64,000 nt of DNA from Strongylocentrotus droebachiensis. Lineage: Eukaryota > Echinodermata > Echinoidea > Camarodonta > Strongylocentrotidae. Below are positions 1-13,200 of the stretch, piece after piece. Every line of letters starts with the position of its first letter. The stretch's first letter is position 1. Made by a program: the position numbers and the translations under genes. Below the pieces are notes generated by a model, which saw only the letters and a program-made list of their open reading frames with translations, was not told the origin of the DNA and did not search any database. The stretch lies in contig JAVYIG010000095.1 in the NCBI GenBank assembly GCA_035222895.1, forward strand, positions 248,001 through 312,000, read 5' to 3'.

Positions 1-615
1 TATCGTCAGTCTACTCTCATTTCGATATTACCTCCATGGTAGCCGTTATCTGTATTTTGTTCTTACATTTTCTAAAATTGTTATTTTCTACCGCCCTCTA
101 TCTCCCTTTTGAGGGGCGGCGGGCGGCGGCGGCTGAGTGACGCGCGGTCTTGTATAGCGTCGCCGCTGGCGTCCAAATATTATAACGTTTTGAGCATTGT
201 GTATCGGATTACCTTTTGTTCTCGTCTTGTAATTACATCGCCAATTTGAAGAGTAGAGAGGAAGGGTGACCCACGTCTCCACGCAGCCCCCAAATCTAAA
301 AGTAATCAAAAATGTTGGAAGAAATTCAATAGTCGTTCACCAAGCTGAGCTCAGAATGTGGGGCAGGGATCATTTTTCATTAATCACTGTTTATTTGATA
401 CGATTTGGCACAGTTGTGATGGAACAAAACAAGGATCGAAATAACTCTGAATAAAAAAAAAACGAAAAAATAAACACACGATCTTTTTCGTTTTTTCCTC
501 TTTTTCATATTAGAAAGCGTCTTCTGAACTTTTACAGCATATATTGATGTCGACTGGAAAATGCAAAATATATTGATGAAGCAGCTGAGGGAATTAGAAG
601 TAGTAATACAGATAA

Positions 616-616
<1 letters not shown>
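1..616. other. No gene seen; one CpG-rich patch
   Basis: AT-rich apart from about 105-175, where GGGGCGGCGGGCGGCGG and GACGCGCGG occur. No coding frame with a recognisable product. Confidence 0.6.
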
Positions 617-698
<82 letters not shown>

Positions 699-723
699 AT
701 AGTAGTAGTATTAGTAGTAGTAT

Positions 724-774
<51 letters not shown>

Positions 775-797
775 AAGTAGTAGTAGTACTAGTAGTG

Positions 798-864
<67 letters not shown>

Positions 865-930
865 AAGTAGTAGTAGTAATTGTAGTATTAGTATTAGTAG
901 TAGTAGTAGTTGTTGTTGTAGTAATAGTAG
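617..930. repeat. (AGT)n trinucleotide array
   Basis: About 310 bp of AGT/TAG repeats interrupted by ATT, AAT, GGT and TGT variants. It produces long artefactual poly-Thr, poly-Leu and poly-Val frames. Confidence 0.97.
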
Positions 931-2635
931 TACCAAACGCAACAGTGAATGTGAGAGTGGAACACACACACACACCCACACCGTACTGACATAACGTGTA
1001 GAGGTTAATAACGGATAGCGTGAATCTTTTGTCCATATAATAATATGTACCTATACATCGATTATGGAATTGAATCTAATTAGCTTGGTTTTAACGGGAC
1101 TCGCCACTTTTGCCTTCTCACTCTCACAAAAGACAGACCGATGTGAAAACGAAATAACAGAGAAGAATAAAAGTGGAACACAAAATCGATTCAAGATTAG
1201 AGAGAGCGCAAACTGTCACTCAAGGTATTTCGATTGCTCCCCTCACAACAAAACGAAAACATAAAAACTATTCCTTTACTTCTCAACTCCGGGCCTATTC
1301 TTAACCATTTCCTCACAACATGCGCAGCACAGCGGAAAATTAGTGTTGCTTTGAATAAATAAAATGCCGCCTTTTATCTGACCTGTTACCTGCGACTGAC
1401 CTGAATGGAGATTTAAACCTCATTTTGTGGGAGAGGTAACAAAAGGGCGGGGCAGAGGATCATGGGAACAAAGGAAGGGAGACGGGAGAGGAAGGAGAGG
1501 TGTCAAAAGCGAAAGGCTTTTGGCTGGCCAACCATTAGGGGGCATATCTTTAAGGTTTCATGACGTATTTATCATGCGGGATAAAGGGGAGGGTGACCAA
1601 ACCGCGATACATGTGTACATTTTCAGTTTTTCGTAAGTTAACTTTGTCTGTTCATTTCTTTCCAGAAATATTTCAAACTGAGATTTATGACAACAAATGT
1701 TATTATAATTTATGAACAAATCATACATGGGTGAAAATCTGATAGTCCTAAAATTACAGACTCCTCCTCAAGCTGAAGAATGACCATAAAATGAAATTGA
1801 GAATGATCCGCATGCGTGGATTTATATCAATGAACTGAATATAAATGTATTAACAAACACATTTCACAAATGGAACAAAAAAAAAATGATTGAGACGATT
1901 TCATCATCCTTCATTTCGTCTCAACATCCTGTCATACATTGTGTGTTTGTTTGTATATTATGTTGGTTTGTCAATTGATTGTAGTAATCATTGATATAGA
2001 GGTGATAACTTTTTTGTAATTACTTTCCCTACATAGGATGGTAATTAACATGCAATTTCAACATCAATATTCAGACTTTGATTATGTAACAATCCTCTGA
2101 CAAATAGCTTGCGAACGGAATCATGCACACTACGAGTATATACCAGACAATCTAAATCGATCAAATTTTCTAGCCTGTATAATTATAATGAGATTAGCGT
2201 ATGCATATTTTGAAACGTAACATAGGTGCGATTCGACATCTGCTGTCGACGTGATATATCATTATAGATATGGGATTGTAAAGGGATACGTGTGCATTTG
2301 AATTATAATTCGATAGGGTTGAGGTTAGGGTTGGGTCTAGGATTTTGGAATCTGGATTTTGGATCGTTTTAGCAATTTAGCGGAGCAACCATTACTAGTT
2401 TATATCATAAACATAAAATATCAACCTTGAAATATACAATCGTCCAGGAAAATGTCATGCACCTGAGAAAAGATATCTTATGTTGTTGTTCGGATGTAAG
2501 TTTACAATTTCTAAGGATTTACTCGTCCAAGAGTAGTTTGGTTGGTGATATTTGTGCCGGAAAAGCCTTCCTAGAATGCCTTGAGTTACTTGCTGCGATG
2601 GTAACCAAGTATTTCCCTTCATTAAAGGTACTATG
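931..2635. other. No gene seen; possible regulatory block near 1.33-1.62 kb
   Basis: The block at 1,330-1,620 is richer in G+C and includes AAAGGGCGGGGC, CATGACGTATTTATC and GCGGGATAAAGG. The rest is AT-rich without recognisable features. Confidence 0.45.
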
Positions 2636-3157
2636 TCCCTTTTGCAGCCAACCTCAAATGCTGTAGAACTTTGCAGGAATTATGAATATGTCATGTATGT
2701 CCTATCTGTGAAATGTAAACGTTAGCAGTGTCCTCATATTCAAATTATGCAAGGAAACCCGTTTACTTGCTAGACTTTACTGTCAGACACTATTGAGTGA
2801 CTGACTGGCCTTTTTTCTTCTTTGGTAATAACATACATGAAAAGAGTTGTAAAGGGTACATGAGCATTTGTCTACATCAATAACCCACTTCTTGTGATGG
2901 CCAAGATTAAACTGATTGAATCTTTGCGCAGCATAAAACGTATGACCATTCAGTACAATTGTCTGAAAATCAAGACTATTACTTTTGGGCTCTATAGCCC
3001 TAAAGTCGATTTGATAACTAATAGTCGTTATTTTCCCACTTGAAGACATTTTCAAGCCCCACCTTTTTTAGGGAAGTTCTAAATTAGTATTATCTTTCAA
3101 ATGCAGTTGGAATTTAACTTTTTCATTTTTTTGGCCTGCAAATGGGACATAGTACCT
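2636..3157. mobile_element. MITE-like element with AGGTACTATGTCCC inverted ends
   Basis: The left end reads TTAA then AGGTACTATGTCCCTTTTGCAG; the right end is the near-perfect reverse complement (CTGCAAATGGGACATAGTACCT then TTAA). Length is 522 bp, with no coding frame of interest. TTAA on both sides suggests a TTAA-targeting family, although palindromic TTTAA ends make the exact boundary uncertain. Confidence 0.68.
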
Positions 3158-4506
3158 TTAAAAGAAAGAATTTATAACATAAAAGTATTTAAACTTTTAA
3201 CAAGAACAAATTGAATGAAAATTCGTAGGCCTACATAATTCACGATACTGTTTGTGTGCGTGTATCGCTTTATGAAAATCATGTATTAGAATTAAGATTT
3301 TAAAAACAAGGAAAGTCACTATTCAAGTTAAATATACTGAATAACTCTTACTTATTAAGATAGCGCCCCTAATTTGTACGGACGAAAAGAAATAATATGA
3401 TATGACTGAAGAATGATTAGAAACAGAAACTTATTTTGAGAATATAATAATAATATGTTTTTAACACGCCTAAGTAACGTTTCGAGGCGGATATCTGTTG
3501 TCCTTGTAAATAATTAGACAAAGCATAGTACTGTTGGTTATAACCTACTTCCAATAATTAATTGATAAAAGAGAAGCTGAAACAATTAGGAAAAGTAAGC
3601 AAAGATTGCAAATATAAATGAGTTTTGCTTTGTTAACGTACATTAGCACCTTCCAATCTGCATCCCGATCCTGTGTTTCACGATGACATGAATATCTACA
3701 CAAAGGACTACAACGTCACAAATCCGTATTATACACACACTCTTAAAACTTTCTCCTATCCCCGCACGCGCAATATCACAATCGAATTCATTCAAGATAT
3801 CTTATTAATTTGGCTCGCTCTTGCGCAAGTTTCCGTTTACAAATTGAGGACAAACAAACGCAAAAGTGATGATTTCAATCAAGACAGCTTTTTTAGTTTC
3901 TTCTACTCGAGAGAAAAGAGATTGGATAAGGGATTAGTACGCGGAGGTGAAAGATGGTCAATACATTTACATTCATTAGTTCCAGAGCGTGCTCCTTTAT
4001 TTCTTTCTCCTTCTTCATCTGGTATGGATTTCAAAATGTACTCTGAAATTGTTTAATCCTCCGATTTGAATTCAGCGCGTCATGTTTGCAGAAAATCTTA
4101 CTTTCGTTTTTCTTAATTATTTTCTCGCCCTAGTATATGCGCGTGCGAGACTGCAATCCACGACATGCGCTAAGTACACGAAGAAAGTGAGTTTTTGTTC
4201 TCTCTTCGCATGTATGGATTCTAGGGTTCGTGAGTTCATTTGCATATTTTAACGATAAGAGATCAAAGTTTGTTTGCGTTTGTGGCACGCGACCCACGCG
4301 ATATTATATTTTTCATGCTTCAGAATTTAGGGTTGGTTCATTATAAAACTTTTGAAGAAAAAAAATACAGAGATAATGGGGAAGTAAAGTTTGTACCACC
4401 CCCTCAACAAAAAAAGAAGAAGAAGAAAAAGGTTGGTTGGAAAACTACAAACTAAAGCAAATTCAAGATGTAAGAAGTGGTATAAGAGCAAACGTTCATT
4501 CTTCCT
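3158..4506. other. No gene seen
   Basis: AT-rich DNA with modest CpG-containing stretches at about 3,660-4,060 and 4,070-4,220. The 127-codon plus frame at 3,673 has no recognisable domain. Confidence 0.5.
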
Positions 4507-4748
4507 TTCTTGCTTTATATCCTGTCTCTCTCTCTACCTACCTCTCTTTCACTCTCTCCCTCACCCATCCCCTCCATATTCCCCACTCTCTCCCCCTTTC
4601 TTTACTTCTCGTTTGTCTCTCTCTCTCTCTCTCTCTCACTCCCTCCCTCCCTCCCTTCACCCCACCCCCTCTCACTCTCTCTACCTCACCCCTCTCTATT
4701 CCCCAGTCTCTTCCCTTTTCTTTATTTCTCGCTTTTCTTTTCTCCCCC

Positions 4749-4781
<33 letters not shown>

Positions 4782-5010
4782 ATCATCCTCTCCCTCCCTC
4801 CATTCACCCCTCTCTCTCTCTCTCTCTCTCTCCCCCTTCCACTCTCTCTCTCTCTCTCCCCCTTCCACTCTCTCTCTCTCACCCTCATTTCCTCTCCTCA
4901 TCCCCACCCCTCTCTCTTTCTCTCCCACCCCTCTCTCTTTCTCTCCCCACCCCCCTCTCTCTCTCCCTCTCTCTCTCCCTCTCTCTCCCCCCTCTCCCTC
5001 TGTATTTCAT
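4507..5010. repeat. (CT)n-rich low-complexity tract
   Basis: A 500-bp pyrimidine tract of CTCTCT blocks separated by CCCC and TTTCTTT. The serine/leucine/proline-rich frames here are artefacts. Confidence 0.96.
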
Positions 5011-6039
5011 TTCTCACCGTGTCATTTCGCAACAATAGAAACCAGGATAAGCCCAACTCTCTATTCCAAAACACGCAATGCCGCCCGCATCATATCTCTA
5101 ACTTTGACTTCATATTTTCTTTTTGCAAAACAAACAGCGATAAAAACTTATCCAATAATCTAATCTGGTATGATACGTTGGTTTACATAATTGACATTCT
5201 ACTTGGAGCAAGTATTTGGTTTGCTTTTGATATGAAGCAAACATTGTTCTCATGGCCGAATGTTTTCTTTACGACACACAGACCACCCATCCGAATACCG
5301 GAGTGACAGTTTTTCTTTCTTAAAGGGCTGTGCGATCCTCCCAGATTCTGTGAACTGCGAGGATATATTTAGTCCAGAGAAGAAACTTATAATAGATGTA
5401 GATTTTGTCTTTAACTGTTTTAGAGTAAATATTATGAAAAGGATTTATTTTTGCTAGCCCTTGTGCTAAACTTTGATTATCTTAGCAACTGCACAATGTT
5501 GAAGTCCACATTTTATAGTATATCTTTATCTCGTCTCCAATTAAATCTTTTCATGATTGTATAATTATTAGGTATAATTATGTATGGATCTGGTTGGTAT
5601 TGCTGTTGTGAATAAAGCTTCGAATTTCTTTCTTTAAACTCCAAATTGATGATATAAATAACAATAATTACAACGAACAACAAAAAACATTTTCAATTGC
5701 ACATGGAATTAATGTATGATCGAGTTAAATAAGGAAAGAATAGAAAAAGTAGTCAAAATTTATCCCCTTCAACACATCATATTACGATATGAAAATTAAA
5801 TTTGATCGTCATCCACCTTGAGTTTCTATTGAGAGGAACGGTATATGTCCAGAATTTCATGTATAGAGATAATTTCGCACGAAAGACTATCGGCGTTGAG
5901 ATGAAAATGTGTTTAACTACGCCAAAAGAGGGCGATAGACCGGCAACTGATCTAGCACAAGAAGTGAACAGTGAACATCTACCGTATTAATGGAGAACGA
6001 CGGTAAGATGCATTCGTTTATTAGAGTAGTTACGGTAAG
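5011..6039. other. No gene seen
   Basis: AT-rich, unremarkable sequence between two microsatellite tracts. Confidence 0.5.
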
Positions 6040-6219
6040 AAGGTGGTAGTGGTGGTGTTGTTGGTGTTGGTGACTTGGTGTCGGTGATGGTAATGGTGAT
6101 GGTAATGGTGGTGGTGGTGGTAGTGGTAGTGGTGGTGGTGGGGATGGTGGTGGTGGTGATGGTAGTGGTGGTGGTGGTGGTAGTGGTAGTGGCAGTGGTG
6201 GTGGTGGTGATGGTGATGG

Positions 6220-6250
<31 letters not shown>

Positions 6251-6445
6251 AGTGGTGATGGTGGTGGTGGGGATGGTGGTGGTGGCGCGCGATGTTGGTG
6301 GTGGTAGTGGAGGTGGTGGTGGTGGTGGTGGTGGTGGTGGTGGTGGTGGTGGTGATGATGATTATTATTATGTCGATGGACGGTGATGATATCAATTATA
6401 ATGATGATACTGATGATGGCGATGATGATGATGATGATGCTCATA
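6040..6445. repeat. (GGT)n/(GAT)n compound triplet array
   Basis: Starts as GGT/GTG repeats, passes through a pure GAT block at about 6,220-6,250, returns to GGT and ends in GAT/TGA repeats. Poly-His, Pro and Val frames here are artefacts. Confidence 0.96.
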
Positions 6446-6792
6446 TTGATGTATGTTGTTGATAAGCTGCAAACAATGATGGAAGAGAAAATACAACGTC
6501 TAATAAAAGAAAATACCTCAAAAGTACTCCATACATAAATAGAAATTATTCAAAAACGCTATTAAGTGCACTTGGTCTAACGCTCCTTGCAAGTTAAAAA
6601 TGTAAAATAAGCAGACAAATTACTTTAAATAATTTAGTGTAAATACAATACAAACTTGCTGTGTAGATGTCTTTATTGTTCACGAATATCAATTTTGTAA
6701 ATATGCTATGTTTTGTTAATGTATTGTTTTTTTTCTTCATGTGAAATAAAAGAAACTCAACTCAACTCAACCCCCAAAAGATACATACAATC

Positions 6793-6889
6793 CGTCGCTG
6801 TTTTCACGAAGTGACGGTAGTGAACAAAAATTGCATTCACTTTGCGTTACGATTTTCCTCACTACCGTCACTTCGTGAAAACAAGGACG
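6793..6889. repeat. Perfect 24-bp inverted repeat (hairpin)
   Basis: The arm GTTTTCACGAAGTGACGGTA plus GTGA (6,800-6,823) is exactly complementary to 6,859-6,882, with a 35-bp spacer. Weaker pairing (CGTC/GACG) extends outward. It could be a small MITE or a transcribed hairpin; no flanking duplication is clear. Confidence 0.7.
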
Positions 6890-8249
6890 AATTATTTTAT
6901 CATTCAAAAGTACAATGCAACTTCGCGAAATATTGGGCCACTAAAAAGCAAACACAAAATATCAAACGGCTCCCCTTTATGTCAAATACAAAACATCACA
7001 CTTCGTTTTCTACATCTAGATGCAAAAAGGTGGTCTTGATTTATAAACCAGGATATAGACTTCCAACATGTGCAACGAGTCGTTGGTCTGCGTCACAGAT
7101 CCACTCTCGCTCGGAGTTAGGCGCCTTCTTCTTTTACAGTCTCTAGAGAAACGGAAAGCGTTCGAGGGGAGAAATGACGGGAAAAAACGTTTACCCGCCG
7201 CAGACGATCAAAAAAGGAAGTGCAGATGTTGAAAGATAATTTTTGGCGATATGAATTACATATCCTTTACGTCAAATCGTGACAACCTATTACTCTCATA
7301 TAACATAAGATAATCCGGTATGCGCTCTGTATATGCCTGTATATTAATTGTAATGATCACTTTTAGTTTAAAAAGAGAAAATAAAGTAGCGAATCGTTTT
7401 TTTAATTGCTTTTATCTATTCTAAATTATTTTGTTTCCTCCATAGTTTTAAAGAAATTGTCGGTAACAACACTATAATAAAATCGTATATATAATAATCA
7501 TAATGAGACGGGAGATTAGGCCTATGTTATCAACTTCGTCTAATTTTCACAGCATAAAAACCATATCAACAGACATGATTGATAATTTGTTCAGGTAATT
7601 CTTGTATAAATAACATTTCTTACATGATCGTAAAACGGTTGAACATAGCTAGTTACGACCGAAGATGAGATGCACATAATTAATATATCAGAGACTTTTT
7701 CGGAGATAAATATTTGTTGCATGTATAGTCAGCCAGAAACGTACATCATATTCTCTTAAAATAAAGTATTATTTTCACATTTTTGATAGGTTACATTTCT
7801 GGTCAGGTTTACCCAAATAGATTTTCATGGAATTAAAACTTTAGATTTTGTTATCCAGTGACAAAATAGTGACTGCAAAATTCGCCCAATCAAAGTATTT
7901 AAGAAACAAATTATAGTGATGAAAAGTAATGAGAAATAAAAGATATTTATAGACTGATGTGCTTTATACTTTGTATGAAATTCATTTAGATTCATATAGA
8001 TACGATCAATAATTTTCTAGTTTGACAAATTTAACAAGATTAGTGTCGACTCATTTATGTCAACAGGCAGAGCATCAGAGACAAGGGATGGTATAATTGC
8101 AATCTCAACGAACACACTGTAAAGTAATATGTGCGGATGTATGACGTCGGATAATTTGGCCATTTTTCCCGTCGACTGAGCAAATAAGCCTCGAATCATC
8201 ATCATCATCTTCTTCTCGAGAAGATTGAGAGAGCTTCCTATACCGTCTG
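6890..8249. other. No gene seen; CpG patch at about 7.05-7.22 kb
   Basis: The patch at 7,050-7,220 includes GCGTCACAG, CTCGCTCGGAGTTAGGCGCC and TTTACCCGCCGCAGACG; it may be regulatory. The remainder is AT-rich. Confidence 0.4.
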
Positions 8250-8409
8250 GACCCACCGAGAGAGAGAGAGAGAGGGGGGAGGTAGGGTAAGATAGAAAGA
8301 GAGGGAGAGGGAGAGGGAGAGAGAGAGAAAAGGAGAGAGAGAGAGGGGAAGAGAAAGAGAGAGAGAGAGAGAATGGGGTATGATATACGAGAGAAACAGA
8401 AGGCGAGAC

Positions 8410-8456
<47 letters not shown>

Positions 8457-9000
8457 AAGAGAGATAGAACGAAACAAAGAGAAGAAATAGAGAGTGAAAG
8501 AGGAGAAAGGTATAGAGAAAGAGATGGAGAGAGTAAAAGACAGGAACAGATTGAAAGAGAGAGAGACAGTGAAGACTGACAATAAAAACGTTGGAAGAGA
8601 GAACAAGAAGAATAAGAGACCTGTGAAGATGTAGGGAAAGGGAAAAGAGAGAAAGTGAGTCAGACAAAGATGATAGGGGTAAGATAAAGAAGGGTAAAGA
8701 GAGTGAGAATAGATGAAGGAAGCAAGAGAGAGGGGGAGGGAGAAAAGAAAGAAAGTGAAAAAGAGAGGAATGAGAGAGATAATGGAAAGAGAGAGTTGGA
8801 GCGTGTGTGTGAGAGAGAGAGAGAGAGAGCGTGTGTGTGTGTGTGTGTGTGTGTGGGTGTGTGTGTGTGCGTGTGTGAGTGAGAGAGAGAAGGAGAGAGA
8901 GAGGAAGGAGAGAGAGAGATGGAGAGTGAGAGTGAAAATTATAGTGAGAGAGAAGAAAGAGAGAGGGAGAAAGTAAAACAAATGGAGAGACAGAGAGAGG
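8250..9000. repeat. (GA)n tract with an internal (GT)n block
   Basis: Purine-rich GA repeats, with an alternating GT run at about 8,830-8,878. Nothing coding is credible within. Confidence 0.96.
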
Positions 9001-9449
9001 CAGAAAGATGGAGAGGTGGCAAGATAAGGGGATAAAGATGGAAAATGGATAACAGATGGAGGAAAGATCGAGCGAGGCGACATTTTGTGAGCTGTAGTAA
9101 GTTTCATAATCAAAAAGCGACCTCACCCAAGCGTATTTGACACGCGGCCTTATTACGGCTACGCACGGCAGCGATAGGACGGCGGACTACTGGCGACGAC
9201 GCAACCCGCCTCGACTTCCCTCTCATATTTTTTCTTTCTTTACTTTTCTTTAGTTTCATTCTTTTTCGCTGTATGTCGTGAGGTCAGTCATAATATAATA
9301 TGTTTCTTCGTTCGCGTGTTCGTTCCATTGCTTGGGTATATTTATGATTATTTGTTTGCTTATTCTGTGTATTTGTTTGTTTTGTTGTTGTTATTGTTGT
9401 TGTTGTGTTCCTTTTTTTCTTTTTAAATACTTTTTCTTTATCCTGTAGC

Positions 9450-9690
9450 TATTATAACCCCGTGACCATTGGATTGAATAATTCATCTGCACATATTCCG
9501 GACATTTTACATGCGCACACTTGCCAATCCAATCACTTTAAGGTTCGGTTCCATCCCATTTAACACCTGGGTGGAGAGTGGCAAATATAGATTGATGTCT
9601 TGCCAATGGACTCGGCGGGATTCAAACCGCGAACCATGTAATCCACAGTCTGGCCGTTGACGTATCAACTTGACACCGACACCATGACAT
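9450..9690 (-). mobile_element. tRNA-derived SINE
   Basis: On the minus strand a tRNA-like head ends in GGTTTGAATCCCGCC (box B type). A body follows with TTGGCAAGACATCAATCTA, CCACCCAGGTGTTAAATGGG and a tail TCCAATGGTCACGGGGTTAT. The same body words occur at 61.6 kb. The A box is degenerate. Confidence 0.6.
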
Positions 9691-10204
9691 GTATCGTTAG
9701 GAATTTTAAAATAGGCCTATCGTAACAATTATAATATTCAATAAAAAATGGGGTGAGCCCCCAAGATACAGATATTATGCAGAGGAAAGGTCAACATAAT
9801 AGCCCAAACTAATTATCTCCACTTTCATAACCTGTGTATCCGCATAAAATGTAATCATAATCATTTTGCAACCGTTGTTGAAATAGACATTTTTCTAAGA
9901 ATTTCACAGACTGGTTGGAACCATCAAACAGATGAAATTGAAAAGAGGTCCAGAACAAAAGCCAGAGAGGAGGAGAGGAATTGGACAACTGACCAAAGTC
10001 AAATATCACCAGGGGGCGTAGCCACTTAATCCTAGTTATAGAGGGCTGAAACTGTGTTACCTCCGTCACAATGGATGTAAGCCTGGGTGTCACCAACTTA
10101 GTGAGCCCAGTTAAAAAACGAATTAGACTTTAATAGACGAATCAAAATAATTATATGGGTGAGAATAATGAGGTAATCATGAAAAAGTAGGCTTGAGAGA
10201 TTGA

Positions 10205-10280
10205 AAGGGGAGGGGAGGGGAGGGGGAAGGGAGAGAGAGGGATAGAGAGAGAGAGAAGGAGAGAGAGAGAGAGAGAGAAG

Positions 10281-10322
<42 letters not shown>

Positions 10323-10345
10323 CGGGGGGGGGGGGGAGGGGGAGA
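10205..10345. repeat. (GA)n tract ending in a G-run
   Basis: GGGGA blocks, then AGAGAG, then about 14 consecutive G bases at 10,323-10,336. Confidence 0.95.
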
Positions 10346-12899
10346 TTATGGATAACGGTTAAAATCATTTAACAAGTATCTGTTACTGTCTTATGAAGAT
10401 AACAAAATAATGAGCACATTTCTTAATATCATCACATTTATCAATTGTACTTTTTTGTGTGTGATAACGTACGCTTTCGAAGCTTAGTTTTAATCCAACT
10501 TTATTGTCTCTGTTATAAAATACAAAGTGATTAAAACTACATCCATCACGTCTTCGACTCCCTCAGTTTCATTCCTTCTCAAACTTGGTCTGAACGTAGC
10601 ATGCCTCTAGCAAAGATGTATAGCTGATGCATGCCATACCGCTATCGCCTTCATTACAACTAGAAACAGTAATCTTCTTAATGTATCTTTTTCTTTCTTT
10701 TTTTCATAAAGTTCTCTCCATCTCGTCTTATCTCGGGCTTCCTACTTTTCTCGTCATGGGTGTATTTTTGAAGGCCTCCAGGCTTTTTCTTTTCCCCGGC
10801 CCACATGATAGATGGACGCACATTGCATCCCCCGGAAGAGTAGCCGAACTATTGGGCTTCGTTTTCCACTCTCCCTTATTACCGGGAAGCCCGACTTGTG
10901 CGTCCGTACGACAGTCAGCGGAACGCTGGTCGCGTGCTAGGCCGACCGACCGGCGGAGCCGTCGCCGGGGCATGACCTGTTACATCAATCACCCCAAGGG
11001 CCTTTTTCTTTCCTGCCTTTGTGTTGTAATCAAAGTAGAGAAAATCAGAACAGCCAAGCAGAAGAGGTATTCATTTTAGACTTTGTTGACTGTCCATAAT
11101 TAGGCGAGAGATGGACTGAAAAATTTATCAGTGGAAAAGAGAAATAAAGTCAAGAAAAAAAGAAGAGAAAGAATCGGTTCGCTGAATGGTCATTAATTTC
11201 ACCCATGATGAAGAGAGATTATGTATCAATGTCGATGGTTGTATTAGTTTATTCTAATTACACAATCAATTCAATCAGGTTTATGATGAGAAATTGCATT
11301 TCATGTCCACTGATATTTATCATTTAAACGAGAAAATAAGGACAGTGAAGGAGGAGTCAATTTGACCTGAATTGGTGATTCATGCATTTACCAGATTTTC
11401 AAGTAAACAGAAATTACGAATATTATACGACGTCTAGAATAAACCCTACTATAGTATTCTTATTTAAATTCATTATCTGTCACTGGGTCACTTTAATAGC
11501 AACCGCATAAAGTCAGAATCAAACGTATAAACAAGTAACTTAATTTTGTATAAACATAGGCCTATATAAGAGTATTTCGCATGGAGGAAATATATCTTAT
11601 TTGATTGTTGATATTGGAATAATTATTGTTTATAATTCGAATTAAAGACAATAGGCCTAACAAGCAAGATGAATGTCCTCAATTCAGATATTCCAAAAAC
11701 ATTTCCCAAGCCAATCTCACTCTTAATCAATAATAATTTATCCTTGACGTAGGCCCTTTTCTCTTATGCTTTTATCTTCCTCCTTTCTTTCATTATCATT
11801 GATTTTTTTCATTAATATCATCATCAACATCATTATCGTACCACCGTCAACATTATCATCGAAATAATCAAAATCATCATCACCATCATCACAATGCAAT
11901 TATTTTGTACTTGTTGTTTTTGTTATTTGTTTTGTTTCTTGTTTTTGTTTTCATTCGACACCACACTTTTCATCCCTACCACCACGTTTCTGTTAAGCCT
12001 ACTACAGTTATTACCCGTATTATCTTTATCAATTATATTGTCATTGTTGTTATCATCCCCATCTCCTATCGCTATCTCCATGACAACCATACTATTTTCG
12101 TTATCTTCATTGTTGTCATCCACATTTCAATAACGTCCTCCATACCGTACGTGACGTTGTAGTTTTTATTGTTGTGTTCCTATCGTTGATCTCTTCTCTC
12201 ATTAATTGAATCCGTCTAAGTGATGACGGTCTTGTTAATTCATGAGAAAGGAACGCATCGGTGAATTGCATTGACAGGTTATAATGATGATCCTACAAAT
12301 TGCAAATGTGTCATTTTTTTCAATGCGAGAGCAGCAAAACTTGATTGAATCAATTTCCTTTGTTTTTCACCGTAATCACACCAAAATCCATATTCGTTAT
12401 TTGATAATTTTCAAAATCTATACAACTTTGATGATATCAGTCAATTGACTGCAAAAGACAAAATGGCATCTCAATAACACGGCCATACAAAAGGTCTCTC
12501 CGCTACAGTTTATATCAATCTCATCTATCTTTGAAGCGATCTGAAAACACCGGGGAGATATTCATCTCATGGGCGAGCCTTTTGTGTTTTGGTATGAATA
12601 TTAATGAGGAGGACAGTCCAATTTGTTAATTAAAAAATGGAAACGCGAAGGGATTTGGAGCAAACTGCTTCACTGATTCTTTTTTTTATTGAGATGGAAA
12701 GAAAATTAAAAATTTGTGATAGAATGAGAGAGAAAGAAGGAAAGAGGGATATAGGGACGACGGGAAATACATAAAGAATGGGCAGCGATGGTGTCATGCG
12801 AATGATAAGAGAACAGTAAGTTAAATATAGTATTCCGTGCTTTGACTTCTTACTAGAGAAAACCAAATCAAAAACGAAATGAGGATTTTCGGTATTGAA
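10346..12899. other. No gene seen; GC-rich island at about 10.79-11.01 kb
   Basis: The island at 10,790-11,010 is CpG-dense (CGTCCGTACGACAGTCAGCG, CGACCGACCGGCGGAGCCGT) and ends with TGACCTGTTACATCAATCAC. The stretch at 12,190-12,600 holds several homeodomain-like words (CATTAATTGAAT, GTTAATTCATG). The 150-codon plus frame across 10,627-11,079 has no recognisable domain. Confidence 0.4.
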
Positions 12900-13200
12900 A
12901 AAGAAGAAAGATATAGATGAAGAAGGAGAAGAAAATAAGGAAGAAGACACAAAATGAAGAAGAAGGAGAAGAAGAAGATGAAGACGGAGAAGAAGAAGGA
13001 GAAGAAGGAAGAAGAAGAAAAAAAAGAGGAAGAATAAAAGAAGATCAAAGTAAAGAAGAAGGAGAAGAAGAAGAAGATAGAAGGAAAAGTAGAAGGAAAA
13101 GAAAATCAAAGTAAAGAAGAAGAAAAATTAAAGGAAGAAGAATAAGAAGATCGAAAAGAAGAAGGAAAAGAAAGAGAACAGAAAATAATAAATACAAAAA
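12900..13200. repeat. GAA-rich purine tract
   Basis: About 300 bp of GAAGAAGAA and GGAAAAG words; Lys/Glu-rich or Phe/Leu-rich frames are artefacts. Confidence 0.94.

Noticed and set aside
380-1036. Long poly-Thr, poly-Leu and poly-Val frames
   Set aside because: All are readings of one (AGT)n array in different frames.
4391-5306. Long Ser/Leu/Pro-rich frames of 215-289 codons
   Set aside because: Translation of a (CT)n tract; no domain, no splice support, same composition in every frame.
5917-6444. Poly-His, Pro-rich and Val-rich frames
   Set aside because: Translation of a GGT/GAT triplet array.
8017-9126. A 369-codon minus-strand frame
   Set aside because: Almost wholly a (GA)n/(GT)n tract read as Ser/Leu; the ends show no domain.
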